Below are positions 1 to 8,621 of a stretch of 14,270 nucleotides of DNA, in pieces; position 1 is the stretch's first letter, and every line of letters begins with the position of its first letter. The stretch is from Thermomucor indicae-seudaticae (taxonomy: Eukaryota; Mucoromycota; Mucoromycetes; Mucorales; Lichtheimiaceae). The notes beneath the pieces are model-generated. The model had not been told where the DNA came from and did not search any database. It worked only from the letters and a program-made list of their open reading frames with translations. The position numbers and the translations under genes are program-made. The stretch is from assembly GCA_000787465.1 (NCBI GenBank), contig JSYX01000755.1, positions 1 to 14,270 on the forward strand. The letters run 5' to 3'.

Positions 1-66
1 TTACTTTTTGGAAATACTGTATACTCTTGGGAGGGTGCCAAGCTTTGTACGACAAGGCCTCGCGAG

Positions 67-180
67 ATGCGACATCTGATTTGCCATCAGTACGAAATCT
101 GTTTTTGGAAAATGCGAAATTCACACTTCGGAGAATGCGAAATCTGTTCTCATCGGCGGGGCGACTTTACTTTTCGGAAA
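67..180. repeat. Degenerate tandem repeat, period about 23 bp
   Basis: Related blocks start at 67, 90, 112, 135 and about 158, so the spacing is 23, 22, 23 and 23. The core is ATGCGAAATCTG: ATGCGACATCTG at 67, GTACGAAATCTG at 90, ATGCGAAATTCA at 112 and ATGCGAAATCTG at 135. A fifth, poorer copy ends in TTTTCGGAAA at 171-180, and a similar TTTTTGGAAA lies at 5-14. The array ends 40 bp before the presumed transposase start at 220. CACTA-type elements are known to carry subterminal repeats that bind their own proteins, so a role at the element end is a reasonable inference. It has not been shown. Confidence 0.6.
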
Positions 181-219
181 GAGTGTATCACCTTTCCTGC
201 ATTAACCATTCTCTTTTCA

Positions 220-2340
220 ATGTTCCCTAAACGCAACCAAAAATGCTATTGTTCCACCTGCCATAAGAGCTCCAAAGGCTGTGAATGGCCAACGGCCAAG
301 ACGAAGCAATATCATGAAGAGAGAGACCTCGTACGTGATATACATATCCCTATAGACACTGTGTTAATTCTATACCTTAGGTCAAAATGATAAAGCCCTC
401 AGCTTCACGCACAACAGACGAGGGCAACGCAGGAGAGAATGCCTGCACGGATCCAAACGAGGGGGCCAAAGGAGACGCAATGGACATAGACGGTAATAAC
501 TGATGTTGCTGTGTCCACTGGTTACTCATTTTTCTGAAAGAGGGCTTTACAGCGGACAGTCCTTTGGAACTTGTAAATGAAGGGAACGCAGGACCAAGCC
601 GCGAGCTGGATGTTCTGCTGGGCAGCATGGACGATGCTGATTTTCTTAATTCGGTGGAGATGGAGTTCGAAGCAAACGACGCTGGAGTCGTGTCCTCGGC
701 TGAAAATGAAAACGAAAAAGAATTCTTGCATCCAGGTTCATTTTGCACTCCAATAAGTTTTTGTTCTATGCTGCGAAAACTGATATTCACGCGTATATCG
801 GTATATAGACAACGAACACTTAAACAATGCGTTCTACTTTATTGCCGTCTTTTTCTCGATTCTCCACTCGTTTTTCCTCACCAGAACTGCTGCGCGCACA
901 TTGCTTATGTTTTTCAACATGATGCTTGCCGCCTTTGGCCAAAGCTTCCGTTTACCTGTCACTCCTTCCACGAGTTCATTTTACAGACCTCTCCTCAAGC
1001 ATCCTGCGCTTCACTGTGTGCCCCAAGTGCCATACTCTCTACGATACGACCTATCCTTTGCCTCAATGTTGCACATTTGTACGTTATCCTGATCATCAAC
1101 TGCTCCAGCAACGAAAACCATGCAATAAGCCATTACAGAGTCTGCAAAACAGTTCGGATCTAAAGGAGTTTGCTTACCACTCTGTCCGAAAGAGCATAGA
1201 ACAGCTTTTCCAACGTCCAAGCTTCGAACAAGACATTGAAAAATGGCGTGAGCGCAACGTCCCGGAGAATGCTATGTTTGACATCTTCGACGGTCAAATG
1301 TGGACGGCGATACCAAATTTTGATGTCCCTGCCGAGCCGTTCGTTAACCAACCTCGTGCGCTCCTTCTGACGCTGAACGTGGATTGGTTCAATCCCTTTC
1401 AAAACAGTCGATATTTTTGTGGCGCCATCTACCTCACCATAAACAACCTTCCGCGAGCTGAGAGATTCGAAAAAGAAAATGTCATTTTAGTAGGGCGAAT
1501 GCCGGGACCCACTGACCCTCAAACATACGATATCAACAATTACCTGAAGCCATTAGTTGATGACCTTATCGAACTCTCCGAAGGGGTACCAATGAAAACA
1601 TATTTACACCCAAAGGAGCCGGTCACCGTCAAAGCTGCCTTGCTTATGGTAGCTTGCGACACTCCGGCAGCACGAAAAGTCAGTGACTTCACTTCCCACA
1701 ATAGTCGCCGTGCATGCTACAAATGTAACCGGAGCTTTACGACATCACCACTTACCAAACGAATCGATTGCTCTGGTTTCGACATAGAAAAATGGGAGAG
1801 AAGAACCTGGATCCAGAATATCCGAGACAGTGAGAAGTGGAAAGCGGCAACGACAGCCCGGGACCAAGAACGCTTGGAACAAGAAACCGGCACCCGATGG
1901 TCAGAGCTGCATCGACTGAAATACTTTGACTTGGTCAGATGCACCGTGGTTGACCCGATGCATAATTTGCTTTTGGGAACCTGCAAACGTATGATGGAAA
2001 TTTGGCAAGACCAGGGTGAAATCACGATGAATGATCTTGAAACCATGCAAAGGCTTGCAGATGGGTTACTGCCGCCACCTGATTTTGACATCCTTCCAGG
2101 TGATAAGATAACTGGGCGTCTGGCAAACTTGAAGGCTGCCGAATGGAAAAGCTGGTGTCTTGTCTACTCGCCGTTCCTGCTCAAGAAAGTCCTTTCTACA
2201 CCCGCCTATCAAAATTGGATGAAGTTCGTCAACGCCTGCCGGTATTTGCTGAAATCAATGTCACGCATAACCATCTTTTTTGCCCAGGCCCAGCCCGACC
2301 ACCCTACCACTTGCTGGTTTTTATTCTTTTTTTTGTCATC
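220..2340 (+). pseudogene. Tnp2-type (CACTA superfamily) transposase, frameshifted and truncated
   Basis: The model has exons 220-330, 381-492, 553-735 and 809 to about 2340. The introns 331-380 (GTACGT donor), 493-552 and 736-808 keep phase. The N-terminus has a CYCSTC zinc-like cluster, followed by an acidic linker (about 400-735). A hydrophobic segment at 811-960 leads to VCPKCHTLYD (from about 1018). Typical Tnp2 blocks follow: LTLNVDWFNPF (about 1368-1400), ACDTPAARK (about 1654), the zinc knuckle RACYKCNRSF (about 1710) and DPMHNLLLGTCKRM (1952-1993). Two defects are visible. The reading frame slips by one base between about 960 and 985, and homology fades after about 2290 in a T-rich stretch. 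The C-terminal part of the family, which should hold the last acidic catalytic residue, is therefore absent. The family call is firm from the motifs. The upstream exons are inferred from phase and splice signals. Confidence 0.85.
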
Positions 2341-2650
2341 TTTTATAGCCAGTGAAGTACGTGACGCTTATAGTGAGCACGTTTGGCTATTTATTGTAAG
2401 ATCTCGTATAAGTATACGAAGTTCTAATTCTGTTAAGAGTAGATGCGAAGTAACCTTACTTCTGCTAAAAACAAAGAGTAAAAGAACAAAGAGAGAAAAC
2501 AAAATCCTAGCTACCAAGTCCAAGTCTCATATATTTTGTGTAGGGTGTTGCGTAGCACCAACTTGATTAGTTGGGGTTTAAGCAGAAGGCCAAAAATGAC
2601 GCACTTCAAGATTGGTCAAATCGGGTTTACTAGCTATCCATATCTCTACT
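2341..2650. other. No gene seen; AT-rich gap with a short palindrome
   Basis: The transposase frame stays open to 2566, but its residues no longer resemble the family. An interrupted palindrome with 7-bp arms and a 2-bp spacer sits at 2404-2419 (TCGTATA, AG, TATACGA). The tract may be a junction with another mobile element, but no terminal repeat pair or target-site duplication was found. Confidence 0.4.
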
Positions 2651-3791
2651 CTAAAATAAGAAGTCATTTTCGTTCGACTTCAGCATCCATGACGGCAGGT
2701 CCTCTGGCATGTCCGTTTGTACTTCTTCGTATTCTCGTTCAACGGTCGGCGGTTGGACCGTCTTCGCGCCAGGTTCCACCTGCCGTGCCGTCCTTACCTC
2801 GTTGGCGAGCTCGTCAAGCTCTTCCAAAGACTGTTGGAGCTGATCAGAAGAAGTGATTTAGTGTGCAGAACCTACTTGGGCTGAGTGTGGAAACAAGCCT
2901 GTTCGCTACGCCAAGCTGGGCGCTTGACGGTCCACTTCTCGTTTCCTGCATCTCCAGAAACGGATTCTTCGTCAGACATGTACTGAGTAACCAGCACACG
3001 AGCGGCATCGGCCTCGGAACAAACTTGCGCCATCGACTCTCGGTGTTTACTGAACATGAGCAAGCGACGGGTTAATTTCTAAGAAACTAAGTAAGACCAA
3101 AGTTCACTTGTTTTGAAGCGTGATCTTACTTACCCTGTTCTTACGTGAGTTGCGGCGCAAACGTAGCTTTCGAACTCTCGCGGCTTCCGGTGCTTCACGG
3201 TGCATGTAGCGCAGGTGATTGAAATGGTTCTTCACCATTTCCTTCACCAATCGACCGAAGTCCGGGACGTCAGGGAATTCAGCCTTGTGGACATGTAGGA
3301 TGGAACGCAAGCGACGCGCGACGGCTTGATTAGGTTCCCTATTGTATGTTTTGGCGAAATCGTACTCTAGTTTGTCGGTCTCGGATCCTTTCAAATCCTC
3401 GCAGGCATCGCGCAAATAACTCTGAAGAGCAGGATTGGTAAGTCTGCAAAAGCAAGCAATTTGTTTTGTAACTTACACTTAGTGTATTATTACGGCCGCG
3501 TGTGGAGGGTCCTTCATCGTCGCTTTCTGGGGTGGCCGTTGCCTCGACAGTCAACGTCGCAGACTGTGAGGAAATGAAGTTTTGCAAAATCTCCATCATT
3601 GCTTCAACGCTTTCTCTTGTCGCTTGCTGTTCTTGCCGTAGTTCTTATTGCGACTCCTCGGCTGCTTGCATACGCTCGTTCATTCCGGTGTAAAGACGCG
3701 TAAGGCTTGTTAGGGTAGCATTTGCGCCTACGCTCGGTGTGTTGGTAGGAGTGTTCTTGTTCGTGCTGCGGTTCGTGGATCGGGAAGACAT
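2651..3791 (-). pseudogene. Decayed multi-exon gene of unrecognised family, probably transposon-linked
   Basis: Reading on - from an ATG at 3791, exon 1 runs to 3477 with a Ser/Thr/Asn-rich start and a Glu/Gln-rich helix. An in-frame TAA lies at 3645-3647. Intron 3422-3476 (GTAAGT to CAG, 55 nt, phase 0) leads to exon 3421-3134. This exon is rich in charged helices and ends in the basic stretch RKLRLRRNSRKNR. Intron 3079-3133 (55 nt, phase 0) leads to an exon from 3078 with KHRESMAQV, a YMSDEES acidic motif and KWTVKRPAWRSEQ. After about 2885 the frame shifts. A second coding-like stretch (LQQSLEELDELANEV, then PEDLPSWMLKSNENDF) ends at a TAG at 2651-2653. The combination of a basic region, SDEES and a Trp-Arg motif suggests a nuclear DNA-binding protein. 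No function is assigned. One nonsense codon and one frame break mark it as decayed, or as misread by the assembly. Confidence 0.6.
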
Positions 3792-4122
3792 GTTCACAGT
3801 AAGAGCTTCTGTATCGCTTTCAGGGATAGAATTTTGACGGGTTCTTTCACGACGGTTCTTGCTTTTTATATTCGTGGTATTTTTTTCAATATCCTTTTTT
3901 TTGATCTATTGTTTTGGATATCCTTTTGGTCCATCCTGCGTGCGCATAGTACAGAACTTTATTTCGGTCGAATAGCGTCAAGTTGAAGATATATATGCGA
4001 TGAACATACAGACTGCAGAACAGCTGCCTGAGTCCCTTTGCTGCCCGGTAACCTCTTTATGTCTGATATTTTTTTGCCCGGGATTTTGTGATCCATAACG
4101 CCCTTCTGTTTCTCCGTTCCAT
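3792..4122. other. No gene seen; upstream region of the - strand relic
   Basis: This is AT-rich DNA with T tracts at about 3879-3902. The frame of the downstream - strand gene stays open upstream of its ATG to a TAG near 3907 but contains no further ATG. That supports the start chosen at 3791. The tract would hold its promoter. Confidence 0.35.
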
Positions 4123-4338
4123 TTACGGTAAATGTTTCAGCACCTTTTTTATGTCAGCGCTTGCGTGGTTCTTTTCCTTTACGCTTTTTGACATTTTTTC
4201 CCAATTTTTTTTGGCTTTGGACTGAATTGTCTTAGAGAATTGGCATTTCAGTGAACAAGAACCTCTCAATTCTTCTCCATGGGCGTGTAAGTGATTATTT
4301 CTGAGACTGGCTTTTCCCCATCTCGGCTTCACAGTCTA
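4123..4338 (-). CDS. Short basic ORF, possible last exon of an unrecognised gene
   Basis: The frame is open on - from a TAG near 4341, which follows an acceptor-like AATAG, to a TAA at 4123. The peptide of about 71 residues is basic. It starts near KPRWGKASLRNNHLHAHGEE, continues with RGSCSLKCQFSKT, and ends in a Lys-rich helix (NWEKMSKSVKEKNH). Two Cys spaced CSLKC could be half of a metal site. It has no ATG of its own at the start (GTG is the first possible start), so it would be a spliced terminal exon or a relic. An upstream donor could not be fixed. The family is not recognised. It looks more ordered than chance, but a non-coding origin cannot be ruled out. Confidence 0.35.
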
Positions 4339-5050
4339 TTGACACTGCCAGTACACCTAGATGACAAGTCATTGTTCTACTTCTTCTGCGTGTTTCCATC
4401 CTCTGATTCGTCTTTATGCAGTGTTATTGCTTACTTTTCGTCTGACATAAAGGACAGTCGTCGTCGTAAGCCTGCAATAAGCTAACTCTTTGTCATGCTC
4501 ATATTTTGTCTTTAGGCACCAGAACTTAACAGCTAACACTGTCGTGGTTCCTGCGTACTCAAGTGAAGTTCATTCGTATTTCACTTTGACACGATCCTCA
4601 AACTACTAACGCTTCTTATTTAATAGCTTTTGACATTTGCACTTGCTTTTTTCAATGATGGAAACCTGCTATCAGTCTACCGTAAGTTGAAATCACTTCT
4701 CCTTTGCGCGTTGTTGACCAAATGCTTAATGGTTCGTCTCTAGGGATGCCTTTAAGAGAGTATATCACATGGTATTGTACTGATATCAATCTGGTGAAAA
4801 GCTCCTTTTACTAATTCCTTTGGTTGCTTTTAGCGGGACTTTCAGTGACGGCAACTGTTCCATCTAGCTGCACAAGCTTCACAGATTGGTCTCTTCATCT
4901 GTTCTGATCGCTGGACATCTCTTTGGCAAGGGCTTCCAGTTGGCACGGCCTGTGTCTCCGTACTATTGGTGATGTGCTGCTTGTATTGTTCACACGTTCC
5001 AAATCTTTACCAGGTATTCAAAAAGGAAGCTTTTTTCTAGCGGACTAGTT
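4339..5050 (+). other. Possible decayed spliced gene on +; splice-like signals only
   Basis: Several well-formed intron-like segments lie on +. One is 4466-4515 (GTAAGC, GCTAACT branch, TTTAG; 50 nt). An acceptor TTAATAG at 4620-4626 follows an ACTAAC branch. Another intron is 4682-4743 (GTAAGT, GCTTAAT, TCTCTAG; 62 nt). Joining across the last gives a short open stretch, NDGNLLSVY then RMPLREYITWYC, which ends at a TAA near 4812. Another open stretch near 4875-4966 reads LVSSSVLIAGHLFGKG. No complete model can be built and no family is recognised. From 5050 to 5210 nothing is seen. Confidence 0.25.
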
Positions 5051-5210
5051 ATGTAAACCATCGGTCAAAACAAAAAGTTGTAAATAAGAAAGTAGATGAA
5101 CAAGAACAAAAATAAACCTGTTTGAGCTGCACATTAAGCATACCAAATGCGAACGTTGATATGGGAATAAACCATGGGAGTTGCTGAAGCTAGTAGTAAT
5201 GGACCGCGCG

Positions 5211-5551
5211 TATCGTAATGATATCGGTTAGGTATCGTACTATGTTACTTTAAAGATACTCATACGATATTTAGGGTATCATAATGGCGGTTCTTCACAA
5301 ATTCAACTGCACTATTCTAGTACGATATGCGGCATATCCTGAAGATTTCATCAAAGTATCTTGTTGACGATATCCTGGCGACACCTTAACGATATCTTTA
5401 CGATATTCGAAGTATCGTACCCTCGATTCACATCGAATTAGAATCCCGATACCCTAACGATATTCGGCGTCTCGATTTTCGATATCTTAATGATTCTGCG
5501 CGAATCGATGGAGTATCGAGCAGATATCCTTTGGATATCAACAGTACGATA
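5211..5551. repeat. Array of CGATA/TATCG motifs with about 11-bp phasing
   Basis: I count 14 copies of CGATA or its complement TATCG, starting at 5211, 5223, 5233, 5265, 5323, 5368, 5390, 5401, 5413, 5447, 5458, 5480, 5514 and 5547. Chance would give about one in this length. Most gaps are close to 11, 22 or 33 bp. The clearest units are CCTTAACGATA (5384-5394), TCTTTACGATA (5395-5405) and CCCTAACGATA (5452-5462). GATATC occurs several times within the array. The tract reads as a decayed 11-bp minisatellite or as a row of binding sites on one face of the helix. It lies between a tract of relics and the exons leading to TTI2. Confidence 0.7.
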
Positions 5552-5692
5552 CGTGGTATTCTTTTGCAGTGGCGTCTATCTACTCTATTCTAGGCTCTAT
5601 CCTAATCGGGTGTCCGTCGGAAACCTTGATCCATCGGTAGATACTTGTTCCGCTCATTGCGTCTGTAGCACCGCTACACTGCCGGTACCATT

Positions 5693-6435
5693 ATGGTCCT
5701 GCCCGTAGCAAAATTTTTAAGTTCTGTTCTATTTCTTTCCCAGTCAAGAGGTCACTGTCTCCTGCCCCAGATCAAGCCGTTTGGCGATTGTCCCATCGAA
5801 TCCATCCTGTTATTCTACCATTTTGCCATCTACAAGTTCAAGGTCCTTTGTGCATCTCTTCGACCTGGGATGTCGTTAAACTCACCCAGACTTGGGACGT
5901 CGTTAAACTCATCCTTGACCTGCTCCCTAGCCGTGGCCCGCCGGCGAGAACCAAGCCGGCGTGTCTGGGTCGCGGACGTGTTGTTGGTAAGTCTTATGAT
6001 GTGGTGTTATTATCTTGGAATCATTAACCCCTTTTTTAGAGCGGTCCTTCCGGCCGCGTGACTTCGGTCGCGCGGTATGTTGTCGGGTGGCACCACCCTG
6101 CGTAAGTTGACACGCTTCGACTCTCGTATATTCTGTATTGCTAATGGACGTTGTGATATTGTAGTCAGGACCAGAGACGAGGGGGTGTAACCGGCAGGCG
6201 GCCGGTCACAAAATCCATCACGTAAGTACTTGTGGTTCTATGCAATGATCTTTATCGTACACTAACGGGTTTTTTCTCTATATATCTCATCAATTCAACC
6301 TTTGATTCTTGTTTGACTATTCATTTTGCTGTTATTACTTTCTTCTTGTTTATTGATTCATTGCATGATTTTCTGTATCACAATTTGCCATATATGTATA
6401 TATCCGTAAAAATTCTGAAACTGCTAATACATCAG
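5693..6435 (+). other. Chain of short spliced exons upstream of TTI2 (leader or separate small gene)
   Basis: Three clean introns are seen: 5987-6039 (GTAAGT to TTTTAG, 53 nt), 6102-6164 (GTAAGT, GCTAATG branch, TTGTAG, 63 nt) and 6222-6435 (GTAAGT, ACTAAC, then no AG until CATCAG, 214 nt). The exons between them are 6040-6101 and 6165-6221, with a first exon ending at 5986. Two reading frames stay open across the first three exons, starting at 5693 and 5788. Both stop shortly after 6435. No family is recognised in either. The last acceptor delivers directly into the TTI2 frame. The simplest view is therefore a multi-exon 5' leader of TTI2. A separate short gene is the alternative. The exons are GC-rich compared with the flanks. 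Confidence 0.5.
5865..5914 (+). repeat. Two-copy tandem repeat, period 27 bp
   Basis: GGGATGTCGTTAAACTCA near 5867 recurs as GGGACGTCGTTAAACTCA near 5894, with one mismatch. The period of 27 is a multiple of three. In the frame from 5788 it duplicates the peptide WDVVKL. It lies within the first exon of the spliced chain. Confidence 0.75.
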
Positions 6436-7890
6436 TACGGAATCATAAAGAAACGCTAACTGAAACTGAGGATCAGCTCAAAAATTTGACACCTGCATTT
6501 CGAACAAAAGTAAACCCAGCGAGCTTCAAGTTCTTGCAATGAATCGACAATTGGAAACGATATTAGTACAGAACTATTGTAAGAACTGCTCCGTTCACAG
6601 CGACTCGAACGAACCTGCAATGCATGTCTTCAACGAACATGGAGCCGACATTATTAAGGAATGCGTTCGCGGAGCCTTTGTACAACGTCATCCTTCCCTT
6701 GATCCTCGTCTGCGAGGGAAGTACAGTGATTCGAAAATCGATTCCGAGCAATTTGAAGACCAACGTTGGAAGAAAACATCAAAAGGATTTGACGCCGTTC
6801 ATGTAATAGAATGGCTTGTCGACATGTCTTCCGTAAGCAAATGATATTCCAGCACGCAATCTAGTTCTAATGTTGTCTCCGAGGGCTGAAAGTCTCGGGA
6901 TATGGCAGACCTGTTTCCACAGCTTGCCCCTGCCATGCTCCTTGTAATTGACGATTTCGATACGAAGTATAAGCAGAGGGGCGTGTCTCTGCTAAGCAAG
7001 AGCATTCATAAATTAGATACTTTCGATGCAGCAGGTCGCGGCCTGGAGAACGTGTTTAGTGAGGCAAGGGAGATGACAGCGAATAGAAAGACTAGAAGAA
7101 ATCCTAAATCTCACTCTTTAGGCTCTTTTCAAATGTCTAACGTATGTTTCATATGAAAAAGACTTGCCTTTGCTAGAATCTGCCTATCGCTGTCTGATTG
7201 ACTTGGTGCGCAAAACCAAGGGGATAAACAGTAAAGAGCGGTGCGAAGCTTTCGAAAAAATCCTGACCGACGGTATCATATACGGTTTGACTTATGCAGG
7301 CCATAAGCTGTATCTTTTATGTATTCTATTCCATACTATTGATTGCGTGTACCAAGAAATCGGCTCGCTAGGTGTACGATACCTGAAGGTACGACACAGT
7401 CTTCCGCGTCCTTTACCGTGCTAATAGCTTGCTTCAGGTTGTTGTCACATCATTATGTGATGCGATATCGATGAACCCAAGAGCCTATAACCAGCAAGCT
7501 GAATGTGTTATCAGAATCCATAAAGCTGCTATCATGGCTCTGAAGACTGTTATTCGGGAATGCTGGCCACGGTAAGATGAACACCCTGAAGCTGACGTCT
7601 TAACTCACACAAGGAAATAGAATCCAAGTCTATCAAGGCAAAATACTGCATGCGTTGGCAAAATCATGGCTGTATTACCATTCAGAAAACATGAAGGACG
7701 AGCAGGTCTGCAATGCTTTGCTTGACACCACGCATGTCTTCTTAGCCATTTGTCAGAATACGGTGAAGGTAATAGACTCGCTACAGCGCTTAGCAAATAC
7801 TCACATGCGTCAACTCAGGCCGACATCGATTTTCTGCTAAAATGCAGAAGGGAACTGTCTGCTCTATTTCTACGCGACAGTGATAGATGA
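6436..7890 (+). CDS. TTI2: TTI2 (TELO2-interacting protein 2), TTT complex subunit; 5' end unresolved
   Basis: TTI2 works with TELO2 and TTI1 in the TTT complex, which helps HSP90 mature PIK-related kinases such as TOR, ATM and ATR. The exon model is 6436-6509, 6572-6832, 6893-7063, 7122-7388, 7438-7571, 7621-7768 and 7819-7890, with introns of 49-62 nt. All junctions hold frame. Tti2-family blocks in order are FEDQRWKK, the helix LLVIDDFDTKYKQRGVSLL, LENVFSEALFKCLTYV, LPLLESAYRCLIDL, IGSLGVRYLK, AIMALKTVIRECWPRIQVYQ, and a closing helix LLKCRRELSALF. The intron 7064-7121 starts with GC rather than GT (GAG|GCAAGG ... TTTAG). It is needed to join SE to ALFKC. The C-terminus is complete. About 375 residues are seen, shorter than the human protein, and no ATG lies in frame in the first exon. 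The start either lies in upstream exons, or the ATG at 6539 is used without the 6510-6571 intron. The family call is firm, the N-terminus is not. Confidence 0.9.
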
Positions 7891-8001
7891 AGTAGGCCAT
7901 TTATGAGAAAAACCTAAGGAGACTTGGCGATAAACGTCAAGCCATATTTAATTATGGCGAGAAAACGGGAACTCTGGTTCCTCGAGGTTGTTGCATTAAA
8001 A

Positions 8002-8450
8002 CTATTTGCGGCGAATGTTCAGAGAAAAGCGTACGTCGGTGTTAGTAAAAGCTACTGGTCTGCCATGGCCTTCAGTGAGTGAATACGCGGTGCTGTATAC
8101 GTTCTTGTTTGCGTTGAGATCTCGGTTCCATATTGTTTTACAGGTTTTGCAAACCAAAACGGTGTGCAATCTCGAGCTGTTCTCCGCAACCAAGTTATTG
8201 TCATTTAGGCTTTTCTGTTTACAACTGTGGCGTACCTGGACAAAAGAGCAGGTTAAAAAGTTATAGTTTCAAAGTAACTGATTGTTCGCACATGCGAAGT
8301 ACAGCGCTCGTCAAGCTTGACGACCACAAGGTTTCCAGCAGATTCTGCCCTTTTCTGCACGTCTCGGCATCCCCCGGAAATGCCGGGCAACTTCCGTCTC
8401 CTTATTACTAAGGCAAACCTTCCGGACGCGAAAGCGATCAATGGTATTTT
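8002..8450 (-). pseudogene. Fanzor/TnpB-like RNA-guided nuclease, C-terminal remnant (copy A)
   Basis: Eukaryotic TnpB relatives (Fanzor) are RuvC nucleases guided by an RNA and linked to transposons. On -, the frame opens at about 8450 and carries LPGISGGCRDVQKRAESAGN. LVVVKLDERCTSH follows, matching the RuvC-II block (usually VDEFxTSKxC). Intron 8236-8291 (GTGCGA to GTCCAG, 56 nt, phase 0) joins it to VRHSCKQKSL. The next part is HTVLVCKTCKTIWNRDLNANKN, split in the family into a second CxxC knuckle and the RuvC-III Asp of NRD. The stop is at 8002. The first zinc knuckle reads RxxC instead of CxxC, a Cys to Arg change. All N-terminal and RuvC-I parts are missing: a TAG closes the frame near 8451. 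It is therefore a relic, or one exon of a decayed gene. The family assignment rests on the order DE - HSC - CKTC - NRD. Confidence 0.8.
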
Positions 8451-8576
8451 CGTCTATGGTTGAAAATGTGCAGGCCTTCACGTATCCTTGCGATAAATTC
8501 TACATGTCGTCAACATCGTAGTTAGTTTAGCACCCCATCTACACCCTTTGCAAACCAATAGGTATAGTTTCTCTCT

Positions 8577-8594
8577 GCCTTTGCCTTTGCCTTT
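8577..8594. repeat. Short (GCCTTT)x3 microsatellite
   Basis: Three perfect GCCTTT units are followed by a T/C-rich run to about 8609. On the - strand this lies just past the stop of the next gene. Confidence 0.8.
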
Positions 8595-8621
8595 TCTTTT
8601 TTCCTTTTGGTCTACGGCCAC

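Noticed and set aside
377..790. A 137-codon ORF on -
   Set aside because: It is the complement of the well-supported transposase exons 381-492 and 553-735 and has a Ser-rich shadow composition.
2404..2423. A stretch like a loxP arm (TATACGAAGTT with a partial inverted partner)
   Set aside because: The arms are only 2 bp apart instead of 8 and the left arm is incomplete, so a chance palindrome is likelier.
2390..2570. A possible solo LTR after the truncated transposase
   Set aside because: No matching terminal repeat, primer-binding site or target duplication could be found.
6563..6763. A 66-codon ORF on -
   Set aside because: Shadow of the TTI2 exon 6572-6832.
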